From Rahnella woolbedingensis (GTDB lineage: Bacteria; Pseudomonadota; Gammaproteobacteria; Enterobacterales; Enterobacteriaceae): a stretch of DNA of 64,000 nucleotides. This document shows, piece after piece, positions 29,320-39,854 of the stretch (positions within the stretch are counted from its first letter, which is position 1; every line of letters begins with the position of its first letter). The notes below the pieces were generated by a model. The model was not told where the DNA came from. It saw only the letters and a program-made list of their open reading frames with translations, and did not search any database. The stretch is from assembly GCF_003602095.1 (NCBI RefSeq), contig NZ_RAHH01000013.1:1-64000 (forward strand). Direction: 5' to 3'. Made by a program: the position numbers and the translations under genes.

Positions 29320-31428
29320 TCAGTTTCGGTTACGGGTAACTTTGATGACATCCGGCATGATACGAATTTTACGCATGATATTCGCCAGATGAACGCGATC
29401 GCGGGTCGTCAGGCGGATAAAGGCGCTGTAGACGCGACCGTCTTTTTCTTCGGTGCTCAGACTCTGAATGTTCGACTGTGCTGCGTTAATGGCGGCGGTC
29501 AGGTTCGCTAAAGCACCCTGATGATTGAACATATCAACTTTGATTTCGGCGATAAATTCCTGATCCGTTTCCTGATGGTTATCCCAGTCTACGGCCATGA
29601 ATTTCTCAGGTTCTTTCTGATAGCCACGAATGTTACGGCAGGATTCATGGTGGATAACCAGACCTTTGCCCGGACTGACATGGGCAATAATCGGGTCGCC
29701 CGGGATCGGACGGCAGCATTTTGCGAACGTGATCAGCACGCCATCAGCGCCTTTAATTGGCAGATTGCGTGTACCTGATGTTGCCATTGAAGACTGATCA
29801 CCCATCAGATTTTTTGCGACAACAACGCTCATGGCATTGCCGAGGCCGATTTCAGCCAGCAGATCATCCATCGCGGCGAGCTTCATTCGATCCAGCTCAT
29901 TTTTGATGTTTTCTGGCGGAATATCTGACAGTTTTTTACCGGCACCCAGCGCGTGGTTCAGCAGACGGCGACCCAGTGAAACGGAGTCATCACGTTTCAG
30001 GTTTTTAAGCATCTGGCGGATTTTAGCCCGGGCGCGTGAACTGACGACAAAATTCAGCCAGGCGGCATTCGGGCGGGCACCCGGTGCGGTAATGATTTCG
30101 ATAGTCTGGCCGCTGGTCAGCGGCTGCGAAAGCGGATAAGGCTGGCGGTCAACGCGGGCACCCACGCAGGCATGACCGATATCGGTATGCACGGCGTAAG
30201 CAAAGTCGACCGGCGTCGCGCCCGCAGGCAATTCGACGATGCGACCTTCCGGCGTAAAGACATAAATCTCGTCCGGGAACAGATCCGATTTCACGCTTTC
30301 GATAAATTCAAAGGAGTTACCTGCGCTTTGTTGCAGCTCAAGCAAACTCTGTAACCAGCGTTGAGCGCGGATCTGCGCTGTGGTGCTGGTTTCACTGTTC
30401 TCTTTATAAGCCCAGTGAGCCGCAACCCCCATCTCTGCCATCTGATCCATATCTTCAGTACGGATCTGCACTTCAACCGGTACGCCGTGCGGGCCGATAA
30501 GCGAAGTATGCAAAGATTGATAGCCGTTGGCTTTTGGGATTGCGATGTAATCTTTGACCCGGCCCGGACGCGGTTTGTACAGGCTGTGAGCCTGTCCTAA
30601 CACGCGATAGCAGGTATCGAGGTCTTTAACGATCACCCGGAAAGCGTAAATATCCATGATGGAATGGAAACGCTGTTCCTTGAGGTGCATTTTGCAATAG
30701 ATAGAATACAGGTGTTTCTCACGACCACTCACGCGACACTGAATACCGGCTTCGGTTAAACGGCCCTCAATCTCAGAGAGGATTTTTTGGATCATCTCTT
30801 TACGGTTACCACGTGCGGCTTTCACCACTTCTTTAATGACGCGATAACGGTTTGGATAGAGTGCTTCGAAGCCCAGCTCTTCGAGCTCGGTTTTCAGATG
30901 GTGAATACCCAAACGGTGTGCCAGCGGGCTGTAAATTTCCAGCGTTTCGCGGGCAATGCGGCGACGTTTATCCGGGCGCAAAGAGCCCAGCGTGCGCATG
31001 TTATGTGTACGGTCAGCGAGTTTGATCAAGATGACGCGGATGTCTTGCACCATCGCCATGACCATTTTGCGGAAGTTTTCCGCCTGCGCTTCTTTCTTAT
31101 CGCGGAACTTCAGCTTGTCTAACTTTGAAACGCCTTCAACCAGCTCAGCCACGCTCTTGCCAAACAGTTGTTCCATATCCTGGTAAGTTGCAGGCGTGTC
31201 TTCGATAACGTCGTGTAATAACGCCGCCATCAGAGTCTCATGATCGAGCCTCATTTCAGCCAAAATACAGGCCACGGCTACCGGGTGAGTGATATAAGGC
31301 TCACCGCTGGAGCGCGTCTGCCCCTCGTGCGCATCCCGCGCAACGAGGTAAGCCTGCACGAGGCGCTTAATTTGCTCCTCCGGCAGGTATTTTTGAATCA
31401 GTTGATTCAGGCTTTCAAAGATATACAA
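29320..31428 (-). CDS. spoT: Bifunctional (p)ppGpp synthetase/hydrolase SpoT
   Basis: The stringent-response enzyme that mainly degrades (p)ppGpp. In order it has an HD hydrolase domain (ALLHDVIEDT), a synthetase domain (YRVIVKDLDTCYRVLG), a TGS domain (VFTPEGRIVELPAGATPVDFAY), a conserved Cys/His segment (FAKCCRPIPGD), and a C-terminal ACT domain. It has 702 residues, as in E. coli. It lies between rpoZ and trmH. Confidence 0.97.
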   Translation of the reverse strand: MYIFESLNQLIQKYLPEEQIKRLVQAYLVARDAHEGQTRSSGEPYITHPVAVACILAEMRLDHETLMAALLHDVIEDTPATYQDMEQLFGKSVAELVEGVSKLDKLKFRDKKEAQAENFRKMVMAMVQDIRVILIKLADRTHNMRTLGSLRPDKRRRIARETLEIYSPLAHRLGIHHLKTELEELGFEALYPNRYRVIKEVVKAARGNRKEMIQKILSEIEGRLTEAGIQCRVSGREKHLYSIYCKMHLKEQRFHSIMDIYAFRVIVKDLDTCYRVLGQAHSLYKPRPGRVKDYIAIPKANGYQSLHTSLIGPHGVPVEVQIRTEDMDQMAEMGVAAHWAYKENSETSTTAQIRAQRWLQSLLELQQSAGNSFEFIESVKSDLFPDEIYVFTPEGRIVELPAGATPVDFAYAVHTDIGHACVGARVDRQPYPLSQPLTSGQTIEIITAPGARPNAAWLNFVVSSRARAKIRQMLKNLKRDDSVSLGRRLLNHALGAGKKLSDIPPENIKNELDRMKLAAMDDLLAEIGLGNAMSVVVAKNLMGDQSSMATSGTRNLPIKGADGVLITFAKCCRPIPGDPIIAHVSPGKGLVIHHESCRNIRGYQKEPEKFMAVDWDNHQETDQEFIAEIKVDMFNHQGALANLTAAINAAQSNIQSLSTEEKDGRVYSAFIRLTTRDRVHLANIMRKIRIMPDVIKVTRNRN

Positions 31429-31447
31429 GTGAGATCCGTTTCGTTAA

Positions 31448-31723
31448 TTAACGACGGCCTTCAGCGATGGCAGTCACTGCCTGAATCTCTGCGGCTTCCT
31501 GCTCCTGTTGCTCCTGACGGTCACGAACGTCGAGGATCTGATTAGTGATCAGGCCTTCTTCAATTTCGCGCAGGGCAATAACGGTGAATTTATCGTTTTC
31601 TTCAGCGACCAGTGGATCTTTACCACCAGATTGCAGCTGGCGTGCGCGACGAGCAGCCACCAACACCAGGTCAAAACGGTTACCAATTTTCTCAACAGCG
31701 TCTTGAACAGTTACGCGTGCCAT
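31448..31723 (-). CDS. rpoZ: RNA polymerase omega subunit
   Basis: The smallest core subunit of RNA polymerase, which helps fold beta-prime and forms part of a ppGpp site. It has 91 residues and starts [20 protein letters not shown], the standard omega N-terminus; the Gln/Glu-rich tail is variable. It lies between gmk and spoT as in other gamma-proteobacteria. Confidence 0.97.
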   Translation of the reverse strand: MARVTVQDAVEKIGNRFDLVLVAARRARQLQSGGKDPLVAEENDKFTVIALREIEEGLITNQILDVRDRQEQQEQEAAEIQAVTAIAEGRR

Positions 31724-31777
31724 ATATGTGCTACTCCACAGGGTGACGAAAGACTGGGCATAATACTGAAAGTGACT

Positions 31778-32410
<633 letters not shown>

Positions 32411-32541
32411 TCAACTGAATGGGTTGATAGGAAGTATGCGAAGAGTGATCTCTCGCACAGTATACACGCTCGCCGCATTCGGTGCAGCGCCCAGACGTAT
32501 TTCATCGCAACTTCGCACGGGAAAATAGCCTTTCTTTGTAG

Positions 32542-34374
<1,833 letters not shown>

Positions 34375-34389
34375 GGTATCAAAAGCGGG

Positions 34390-35007
34390 CTAATGATCTG
34401 AATGCGGATAATTGAAGACGGGCAATCCAAGACGGAACCGCAGCGCTATCAGGCGGGCAATAAAGCCGACCAGCAGGGTGATGATCACCACCAGATTGTG
34501 CGGCAACGAGAAATATTGCAGCCCGATGTAGACCCAGGCAGAGGCAAAAGAAACGCCTGCGTAAATTTCTTTCTGGAAGACCAGCGGGATCTGATTACAC
34601 ATCATATCCCGCAGGACACCACCGAAAACGCCGGTAATAACTGCGCAAACGGAAGCGATTATAGGACCATGTCCCATATCGAGTGCCACTTGTGTCCCAA
34701 TAATAGAAAACACTACCAGCCCCAACGCATCGAGTACTAAAAAGAGACGGCGCAGGTGTTGCATCAGCGGTGCCAGCCAGGTGGTCATGAGTGCGGCAAC
34801 GGCCACAATGACAATGTATTCCGGATGCTTGACCCATCCCAAAGGATAGTGCCCCAACAGCATGTCGCGGACAGAGCCGCCGCCAATAGCCGTCGCAGAT
34901 GCAATAATAATGACGCCAAAGGAGTCCATTTTGCGACGTCCGGCAGCAAGAGCACCGGTCATGGCCTCTGCGGTGATCCCAATAATATAAAGAACAGTGA
35001 GTAACAT
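34390..35007 (-). CDS. yicG: TRIC-type cation channel family protein YicG
   Basis: A 205-residue membrane protein of the UPF0126/TRIC family. It has two copies of a three-helix unit with the Gly-rich motifs [13 protein letters not shown] and [12 protein letters not shown] at equivalent places, plus a seventh helix. The related TRIC proteins are potassium-permeable channels; the bacterial role is unclear. It converges on ligB with only 15 bp between the stops. Confidence 0.93.
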   Translation of the reverse strand: MLLTVLYIIGITAEAMTGALAAGRRKMDSFGVIIIASATAIGGGSVRDMLLGHYPLGWVKHPEYIVIVAVAALMTTWLAPLMQHLRRLFLVLDALGLVVFSIIGTQVALDMGHGPIIASVCAVITGVFGGVLRDMMCNQIPLVFQKEIYAGVSFASAWVYIGLQYFSLPHNLVVIITLLVGFIARLIALRFRLGLPVFNYPHSDH

Positions 35008-35285
35008 CGATGTGCGCCAGACGAATCAGTAATGAGAAAACGGTAGCCGCGTAGAGTAAGGAGTTTCCCCTTGCTTCTCGACTGAGTTTTTCTTTTGCAT
35101 TGATTTTGAAATAACTAAATCTAATGCGGTCACCCCTGAAACTAGCCTGTGCATAAGGGTGAGTATGAATGCCGGGTTATTTTAGATTAGAAAAATCGTA
35201 ATTGCTCGTTACTTTAGCTTTCCTCTTTCTCTTTATGTAATCCCCCGCTTTCTTTTCAGAAGTGAATTTTTTTTGTTTATAGGTT

Positions 35286-35303
35286 ACGATTAATTGAAAT
35301 CGT
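35286..35303. promoter_or_regulatory. Candidate operator for the TetR regulator
   Basis: An inverted repeat ACGATT-AATTGA-AATCGT, 48 bp upstream of the TetR start. ATCGTAA words also occur at about 35203 and 36006, the latter ahead of the fabF paralogue, in the shared context AAAATCGTAATT. This is consistent with one repressor controlling both genes. The stretch from 35008 to 35350 otherwise holds only presumed promoters. Confidence 0.4.
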
Positions 35304-35350
35304 CACTCACTGACGCTCAGCTTAATTGTTTTATCTGCCCGGAGGAGTGT

Positions 35351-35971
35351 ATGAAGCCCGATATTCCGGTTGCGTTAACACAACGTGGACCTGCCGAGCA
35401 TGAACGGCGTGAACAGATTATTGATGCGGCATTCGAGCACTTCCGTCTGTATGGGTACGCCAAGACGTCAGTAGCCGATCTGGCTAAATCAATAGGTGTT
35501 TCAGGTGCCTATATTTACAAGTTTTTCGAATCGAAACAGGCCATTGGTGAAGCGATTTGCTCGCAACGTGTCGGGCAAATAGATGAGGCTTTGATGCTGA
35601 TTGCACAAACTGATCAAAGTGCGACTCTGCGCCTGCGCTCTATTTTTAAAACGCTGCTGACCCGTAGTCTGGATCTCTTCTTCCAGGACAGAAAATTGCA
35701 TGACCTGGCTGCCACAGCTTCGGCTCAGCAGTGGAAATCGACCCTGAATCACCGGGCTATGATGTACAGCATTGTTGAAAAAGTGGTCACCGACGGGCGC
35801 GAATCCGGTGAGTTTGAGCGTAAAACGCCATTGGATGAGGTTTGCATGGCGATTACCAGCGTAATGACGCCGTTCTCGCACCCGTTGTTGCTGGAGCAAA
35901 AAACGCCGGAACAGCTGGAAGAACGTGTTCAGGCCATCACCAGTCTGGTTTTGCGTAGTCTGGCAAAATAG
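35351..35971 (+). CDS. TetR/AcrR family transcriptional regulator
   Basis: A 206-residue one-domain repressor type. The N-terminal helix-turn-helix (about residues 22-66) contains TSVADLAKSIGVSGAYIYKF, and a helical ligand-binding half follows. I took the ATG behind the GGAGGAGTGT ribosome site; an in-frame start 19 codons earlier lacks one. It is followed after about 140 bp by a beta-ketoacyl synthase gene in the same direction, so its ligand may be a fatty-acyl compound. The ligand is inferred only from position. Confidence 0.85.
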   Translation: MKPDIPVALTQRGPAEHERREQIIDAAFEHFRLYGYAKTSVADLAKSIGVSGAYIYKFFESKQAIGEAICSQRVGQIDEALMLIAQTDQSATLRLRSIFKTLLTRSLDLFFQDRKLHDLAATASAQQWKSTLNHRAMMYSIVEKVVTDGRESGEFERKTPLDEVCMAITSVMTPFSHPLLLEQKTPEQLEERVQAITSLVLRSLAK

Positions 35972-36114
35972 CCATAACGAAATTTTTTGTTACGGGTTTG
36001 CAAAATCGTAATTCGTCACATACTGTCAGCCATATTTTCAGAAACCCGTTTCTGGCCGGTTCATAAAAGCACCCGCAGAAACTTAAGTCCTAAATAGACA
36101 GAAAGGAATGTTTT

Positions 36115-37389
36115 ATGACTCATCGTCGAGTAGTTATAACCGGCATGGGGGCTGTGAGTCCTCTGGGCTGTGATATCGAAACGATCTGGAAGCGTCTGCT
36201 CGCCGGTCAGTCCGGTATCCGTGTTTTGCCGGAAGAAATTGTTGAAACCCTGACCGTGAAAATTGGTGGTCAGGTACAAACCAAAGAACAGGACCCTGAA
36301 TCAGGATTCGATCCGGACCAGTTTGTGGTGCCGAAAGACCAGAAAAAAATGGACCGTTTCATTCTTTTCGCAATGGCTGCTGCGGATATGGCTGTTGCGG
36401 ATGCGGGCTGGAAAGCAGAAACGCAGGAACAACAAGAACGTACTGCAACCGTCATCGGTTCTGGTATCGGTGGTTTCCCGGCGATCGCGCATGCTGTGCG
36501 CACCAATGACAGCCGTGGTGCTAAGCGTCTTTCCCCTTTCACTATTCCTTCGTTCTTGGTGAATCTGGCGTCTGGTCAGGTTTCCATTAAGCATCAGTTT
36601 AAGGGCCCAATCGGCGCACCGGTAACGGCTTGCGCGGCGGGTGTTCAGGCAATTGGTGATGCAGTACGTCTGATTCGTAATGACGAGGCGGATGTTGCAC
36701 TTTGTGGTGGTGCTGAAGCCGCTATCGATACCGTCAGCCTGGGTGGTTTTGCTGCGGCGAAAGCGATGTCCACCGGTCATGAAGATCATCCGGAAAAAGC
36801 ATCCCGCCCGTTCGACAGCGCGCGTGATGGCTTCGTCATGGGCGAAGGCGCGGGCATGCTGGTCATCGAAGAACTGGAACACGCGAAAGCCCGTGGTGCC
36901 AAAATCCTGGCTGAGATTGTCGGTTACGGTACCAGCGGCGACGCTTACCACATGACTTCTGGTGCGGAAGATGGTAACGGTGCCGGTCGCGCGATGAAAA
37001 TCGCTCTGCGTCAGGCGGGTATCCAGCCTTCAGATGTTCAGCACCTGAATGCTCATGCTACTTCCACGCCGGTGGGTGATCTGGGTGAAATCAATGCGAT
37101 TAAAACCCTGTTCGGCACTGACGGTAAGCTGGCGGTGACGTCCACTAAATCTGCGACCGGCCATCTGCTGGGCGCGGCTGGCGGTCTGGAAACCATCTTC
37201 ACTATTCTGGCCGTGCGTGATCAGATAGTTCCTCCGACGCTGAATCTGGAAAACAAAGATGAAGCGGCTGCAGATCTCAACATTGTCGGCAATATCGCGC
37301 AGAAACATGCCATTACGTATGCTCTGTCAAACGGCTTCGGTTTCGGTGGCGTGAACGCCTGCGTACTGCTGAAACGCTGGGAAAACTAA
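36115..37389 (+). CDS. Beta-ketoacyl-ACP synthase II (FabF paralogue)
   Basis: A condensing enzyme of fatty acid elongation, KAS II type. The nucleophile is Cys173 in PVTACAAGVQAIGDA, and the two catalytic histidines lie in HATSTPVGD and SATGHLLGAAGG. It has 424 residues, slightly longer than FabF. No fabD, fabG or acpP lies next to it, so it is not the main fab-cluster fabF. It may be a specialised paralogue under the upstream TetR gene. The ribosome site GAAAGGAA is good, and a terminator follows closely. Confidence 0.9.
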   Translation: MTHRRVVITGMGAVSPLGCDIETIWKRLLAGQSGIRVLPEEIVETLTVKIGGQVQTKEQDPESGFDPDQFVVPKDQKKMDRFILFAMAAADMAVADAGWKAETQEQQERTATVIGSGIGGFPAIAHAVRTNDSRGAKRLSPFTIPSFLVNLASGQVSIKHQFKGPIGAPVTACAAGVQAIGDAVRLIRNDEADVALCGGAEAAIDTVSLGGFAAAKAMSTGHEDHPEKASRPFDSARDGFVMGEGAGMLVIEELEHAKARGAKILAEIVGYGTSGDAYHMTSGAEDGNGAGRAMKIALRQAGIQPSDVQHLNAHATSTPVGDLGEINAIKTLFGTDGKLAVTSTKSATGHLLGAAGGLETIFTILAVRDQIVPPTLNLENKDEAAADLNIVGNIAQKHAITYALSNGFGFGGVNACVLLKRWEN

Positions 37390-37414
37390 TTTTCTTCTGC
37401 GTTGAAGCCTAAAA

Positions 37415-37450
37415 AAACGCCTCCGGTTGTGATGACCTGAGGCGTTTTTT
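37415..37450 (+). terminator. Terminator of the fabF paralogue
   Basis: A stem AAACGCCTC / GAGGCGTTT with T residues after it, 25 bp past the stop codon. The A-run on its left could also work on the opposite strand. Confidence 0.85.
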
Positions 37451-37482
37451 ATTATGCGGAGAAACTGAACCTGTGCTGCTAT

Positions 37483-37827
37483 TCGTCTGGTTTGCAGAGC
37501 AAAGTAAGTCTGTCCGGCAGCGATCACGGGTTTGCTGGGATCACCATTTTGGACAACCAGATAACATGCGTATCTCGACAGATGAACGTCATCTAATTCA
37601 CGCAAAGCTGCGGAACCCAGAGTCACCATTTTGGTGGCGTCAACGAAATGGTCTGCGATCTCCTGGTTACTTGTCTCACAGGCTTGCATGGCTCTGGATA
37701 AAACCTTCTGAAAACTCCTCCAGTCTTTATAATCCAGTAAAGGAGCCAGCTCTCTTGCTGACTAATACTCACTTCCATCTTCGCTGTTCAGACGAAGGTC
37801 TTCAAAAGGCTGGTGGTGTTCGTTCAT
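37483..37827 (-). pseudogene. dinD: Decayed dinD remnant
   Basis: The frame opens MNEHHQPFEDLRLNSED, matching the DinD N-terminus, then hits TAG at 37762-37764 where DinD has Trp before SAR (TGG to TAG). The same frame continues with clear DinD sequence, including LSRYACYLVVQNGDP and AAGQTYFALQTRR. Similarity stops abruptly there, so about the last two-thirds of the gene is gone. DinD is a DNA-damage-inducible modulator of RecA in E. coli. Its place between yicG and yicC matches E. coli order and marks true chromosomal flank. I see no LexA box upstream. Confidence 0.85.
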
Positions 37828-37914
37828 TCCAATCTCCATATTGCAGATACTGCTGGCCAGAACATGGGAATGGCTGGCGCGTTTTAAGGCGCCTTCATGA
37901 TAACTCCTGAGAAT

Positions 37915-37941
37915 AAAAAAAAGCCCGCCAGTATGCGGACT
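37915..37941 (-). terminator. Probable original yicC terminator, displaced by island insertion
   Basis: A stem AGCCCGC / GCGGACT (one G-T pair) followed on the minus strand by a run of T residues. It lies about 40 bp beyond the attL copy of the yicC tail. That is where the native yicC terminator would be if both islands were removed. Confidence 0.65.
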
Positions 37942-37980
37942 TTCCAATGTTAGCGCGGCTTAATATTACGCTTTGAAACT

Positions 37981-38001
37981 TTACTCAATATTCTGGATCT
38001 G
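37981..38001 (-). other. attL of island 1 (yicC 3'-end duplicate)
   Basis: On the minus strand this 21-bp core reads as seven codons Q-I-Q-N-I-E-stop, the exact C-terminus of YicC. It shares a longer 33-bp match with attM (37974-38006 against 49903-49935, three differences), including TGAAACTTTACTC beyond the stop codon. It is probably the original chromosomal yicC tail left behind. Confidence 0.82.
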
Positions 38002-38059
38002 TCTATGGGATTTAAACTAATTCATTGATATTAAATGTTATTTTTCGATTATGAATTTT

Positions 38060-38080
38060 ATTGGTACATGTTTTGGTACA
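38060..38080 (+). repeat. Left arm-type repeat of island 1
   Basis: Contains TTGGTACATGTTTTGGTACA, preceded by A. The identical 21 bp recurs at 49780-49800 beside the other end of the island. It holds two TTGGTACA units 12 bp apart. These are likely arm-binding sites for the island 1 integrase. Confidence 0.75.
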
Positions 38081-38092
38081 ATAATTTAGGCT

Positions 38093-38123
38093 AAAAAAAC
38101 AGAAGAAACCTCGCTCCTCTGTT
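38093..38123 (-). terminator. Terminator of the defence operon
   Basis: A stem AACAGAGGA / TCTTCTGTT on the minus strand (one mismatch) with an eight-base loop, followed by a run of T residues. It lies 22 bp after the last gene of the operon. Confidence 0.75.
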
Positions 38124-38144
38124 TTATAAAATTACTAACATGGT

Positions 38145-38318
38145 TCAAGCTAAGCGTGTTTTTCCGCTTTTTGCAGAGCTACGCCCTTGTACAACAGAAG
38201 GAGATGAGGAGCGCGCAGAGCCGGTATCACTTAACCCAGATTTTTTCCAAGTTGGCCATTTATTAACCTGTTCGCTTGCCTCTTTCAGATAAGCAAGAAA
38301 TTCTTCTTTATTCGTCAT
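38145..38318 (-). CDS. 57-residue protein coupled to the deaminase gene
   Basis: The ATG overlaps the end of the deaminase gene by 11 bases (ATGACGAATAA), so it is translated by coupling. The first half, MTNKEEFLAYLKEASEQVNKW, predicts an amphipathic helix, followed by PTWKKSG. The C-terminal half is Ser/Arg-rich and probably disordered. A start nine codons earlier is possible. I do not know its function. As the last gene of a deaminase operon it could be a partner or a modulator. Confidence 0.6.
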   Translation of the reverse strand: MTNKEEFLAYLKEASEQVNKWPTWKKSGLSDTGSARSSSPSVVQGRSSAKSGKTRLA

Positions 38319-39828
38319 TTTGTAATTTCTCCACCAATTTAGCAACGATTCCTGCTGACACAGATTCTCGCTCGATATAGGAAGATGGTAGCATCTGCAT
38401 TCTAAGTTTGCCAGATTTCCTCTCCCATTCTACAACGTTACCGTCATTATCTTTTCGTTTAACTTTATAGCCAATTCCGAGACTGATTGAAAATAGATTG
38501 AAGAAGCATCGTGGGCCTACGCCTACAAACGGTTCAAAGATAACATGTTCGCTAGCTTGAGCTTGTTCTGGTGTTGATATCGAATCCGGATGAAAATCAA
38601 AAGCCTTACTTTTTGGATAAGGTTCAATATAAACTACTCTTTTAATGCCACTCGCGACAATATGCTTTGCACAGTTATGACATGGGAATGTCGTACAATA
38701 TAGGATGCCATCATATGTACTAATATTGCTCCGTGCACATGCAAGAATTGCTTCCATTTCTGCATGTACAACCCTACCATATTCAGTGATGTATTTTATT
38801 TTGCTTTTGGATAAATGCTTCCTTAGTTCATCTCTATTCTCTTCTTCAACATTTTTCAAGATATCTTCTATTATAATATTTTTTTCTTTTACATTCGAAT
38901 CTACTCCAACTTTATAATCCCTGCCAAGTTCTGCATCTATTATTTCTCCATCTTTGTATTCTGGCCAGTATAATCCCCCACCAAATTTGGGGACATCATT
39001 AGCGCCAGTAGATATAATGTTTTTATTTTTAGTTAATACTGCCCCAACTTGCCTTGAAAGGTCGCCAGATCTTAATGATGCCGAAAATGCCATAAACATA
39101 GAATATTCATCAAAGGTTGGCGTAACATATGGATTACCAAATATTAGGTCTAATACCCTCCATAAGTCATTGTTAATCCTATCAATGCTTCCTGTGTGAT
39201 TTATAAAGAAATCTGATAGTTCATAAGTGTCTCTTGTGTGCTGACCCCATTTATCTTCTTCCTCTGAATCTCGTTCAATAAGTAGCTTCGCGTTATCTTC
39301 ACTGATGAATTTATTTTTTCTTAAAAAATCCAAACGTCTTTTTTCATCTGCATAAACACCAATAAGATAAAATCCATTGGTATAAATTTTACGTAAGGTA
39401 TTGACTTCATCCGGGTGCTTAAGCGAACTAATTATGTATGCTTTTTTGGGTGAAGGGACGGGGGTATCATCTATTTTAGATCGCTTTTGGTTTATTTTTG
39501 CTGCTGCAGCAAGGGCTAATATTGAATTATCTTCACTGATTCGCCTTAGGTTATTCCCTTCACTCATAAGGTTATTTATTTTTTCATAGTTGTCTTGAAT
39601 ATCTGGAATGTCCCTTAACGCAGAAATTATATCAGTGGATATTCTTATTTCTTCTGTTTTATAACCAAAGGCAACTAACCTTTCCTTTATAGAAGTTTTT
39701 ATTATTTCTAAATCAGTGCCTACTGCTCCAACTAATCCAATAACTAGCTCTGAATCTGAGTCCGGATCTAGGTCTGCTTCCATAGGGGGTTCACTATTAT
39801 TGATCTTTACTAACGCATTTATTTTCAT
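38308..39828 (-). CDS. AvcD-type anti-phage deoxycytidylate deaminase
   Basis: Two domains in 506 residues. The N-terminal P-loop-like NTPase region starts VIGLVGAVGTDLE (about 29-41). The C-terminal zinc deaminase has HAEMEAILACA (His355, Glu357) and FPCHNCAKH (Cys383, Cys386). The whole layout matches AvcD/DcdA anti-phage dC deaminases, which deplete dCTP/dCMP pools during infection. In Vibrio AvcD is held inactive by an adjacent RNA, AvcI; here only 26 bp separate it from the upstream gene, so such an RNA could not sit directly ahead. It is AT-rich, unlike the core genes. Confidence 0.85.
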   Translation of the reverse strand: MKINALVKINNSEPPMEADLDPDSDSELVIGLVGAVGTDLEIIKTSIKERLVAFGYKTEEIRISTDIISALRDIPDIQDNYEKINNLMSEGNNLRRISEDNSILALAAAAKINQKRSKIDDTPVPSPKKAYIISSLKHPDEVNTLRKIYTNGFYLIGVYADEKRRLDFLRKNKFISEDNAKLLIERDSEEEDKWGQHTRDTYELSDFFINHTGSIDRINNDLWRVLDLIFGNPYVTPTFDEYSMFMAFSASLRSGDLSRQVGAVLTKNKNIISTGANDVPKFGGGLYWPEYKDGEIIDAELGRDYKVGVDSNVKEKNIIIEDILKNVEEENRDELRKHLSKSKIKYITEYGRVVHAEMEAILACARSNISTYDGILYCTTFPCHNCAKHIVASGIKRVVYIEPYPKSKAFDFHPDSISTPEQAQASEHVIFEPFVGVGPRCFFNLFSISLGIGYKVKRKDNDGNVVEWERKSGKLRMQMLPSSYIERESVSAGIVAKLVEKLQNDE

Positions 39829-39854
39829 ACTGAGTATTCCACCAGAGTTAATTT

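Noticed and set aside
37473-37910. Plus-strand 145-codon frame beside the fabF paralogue
   Set aside because: The minus strand of the same region carries clear DinD sequence. The plus frame has no domain or ribosome site.
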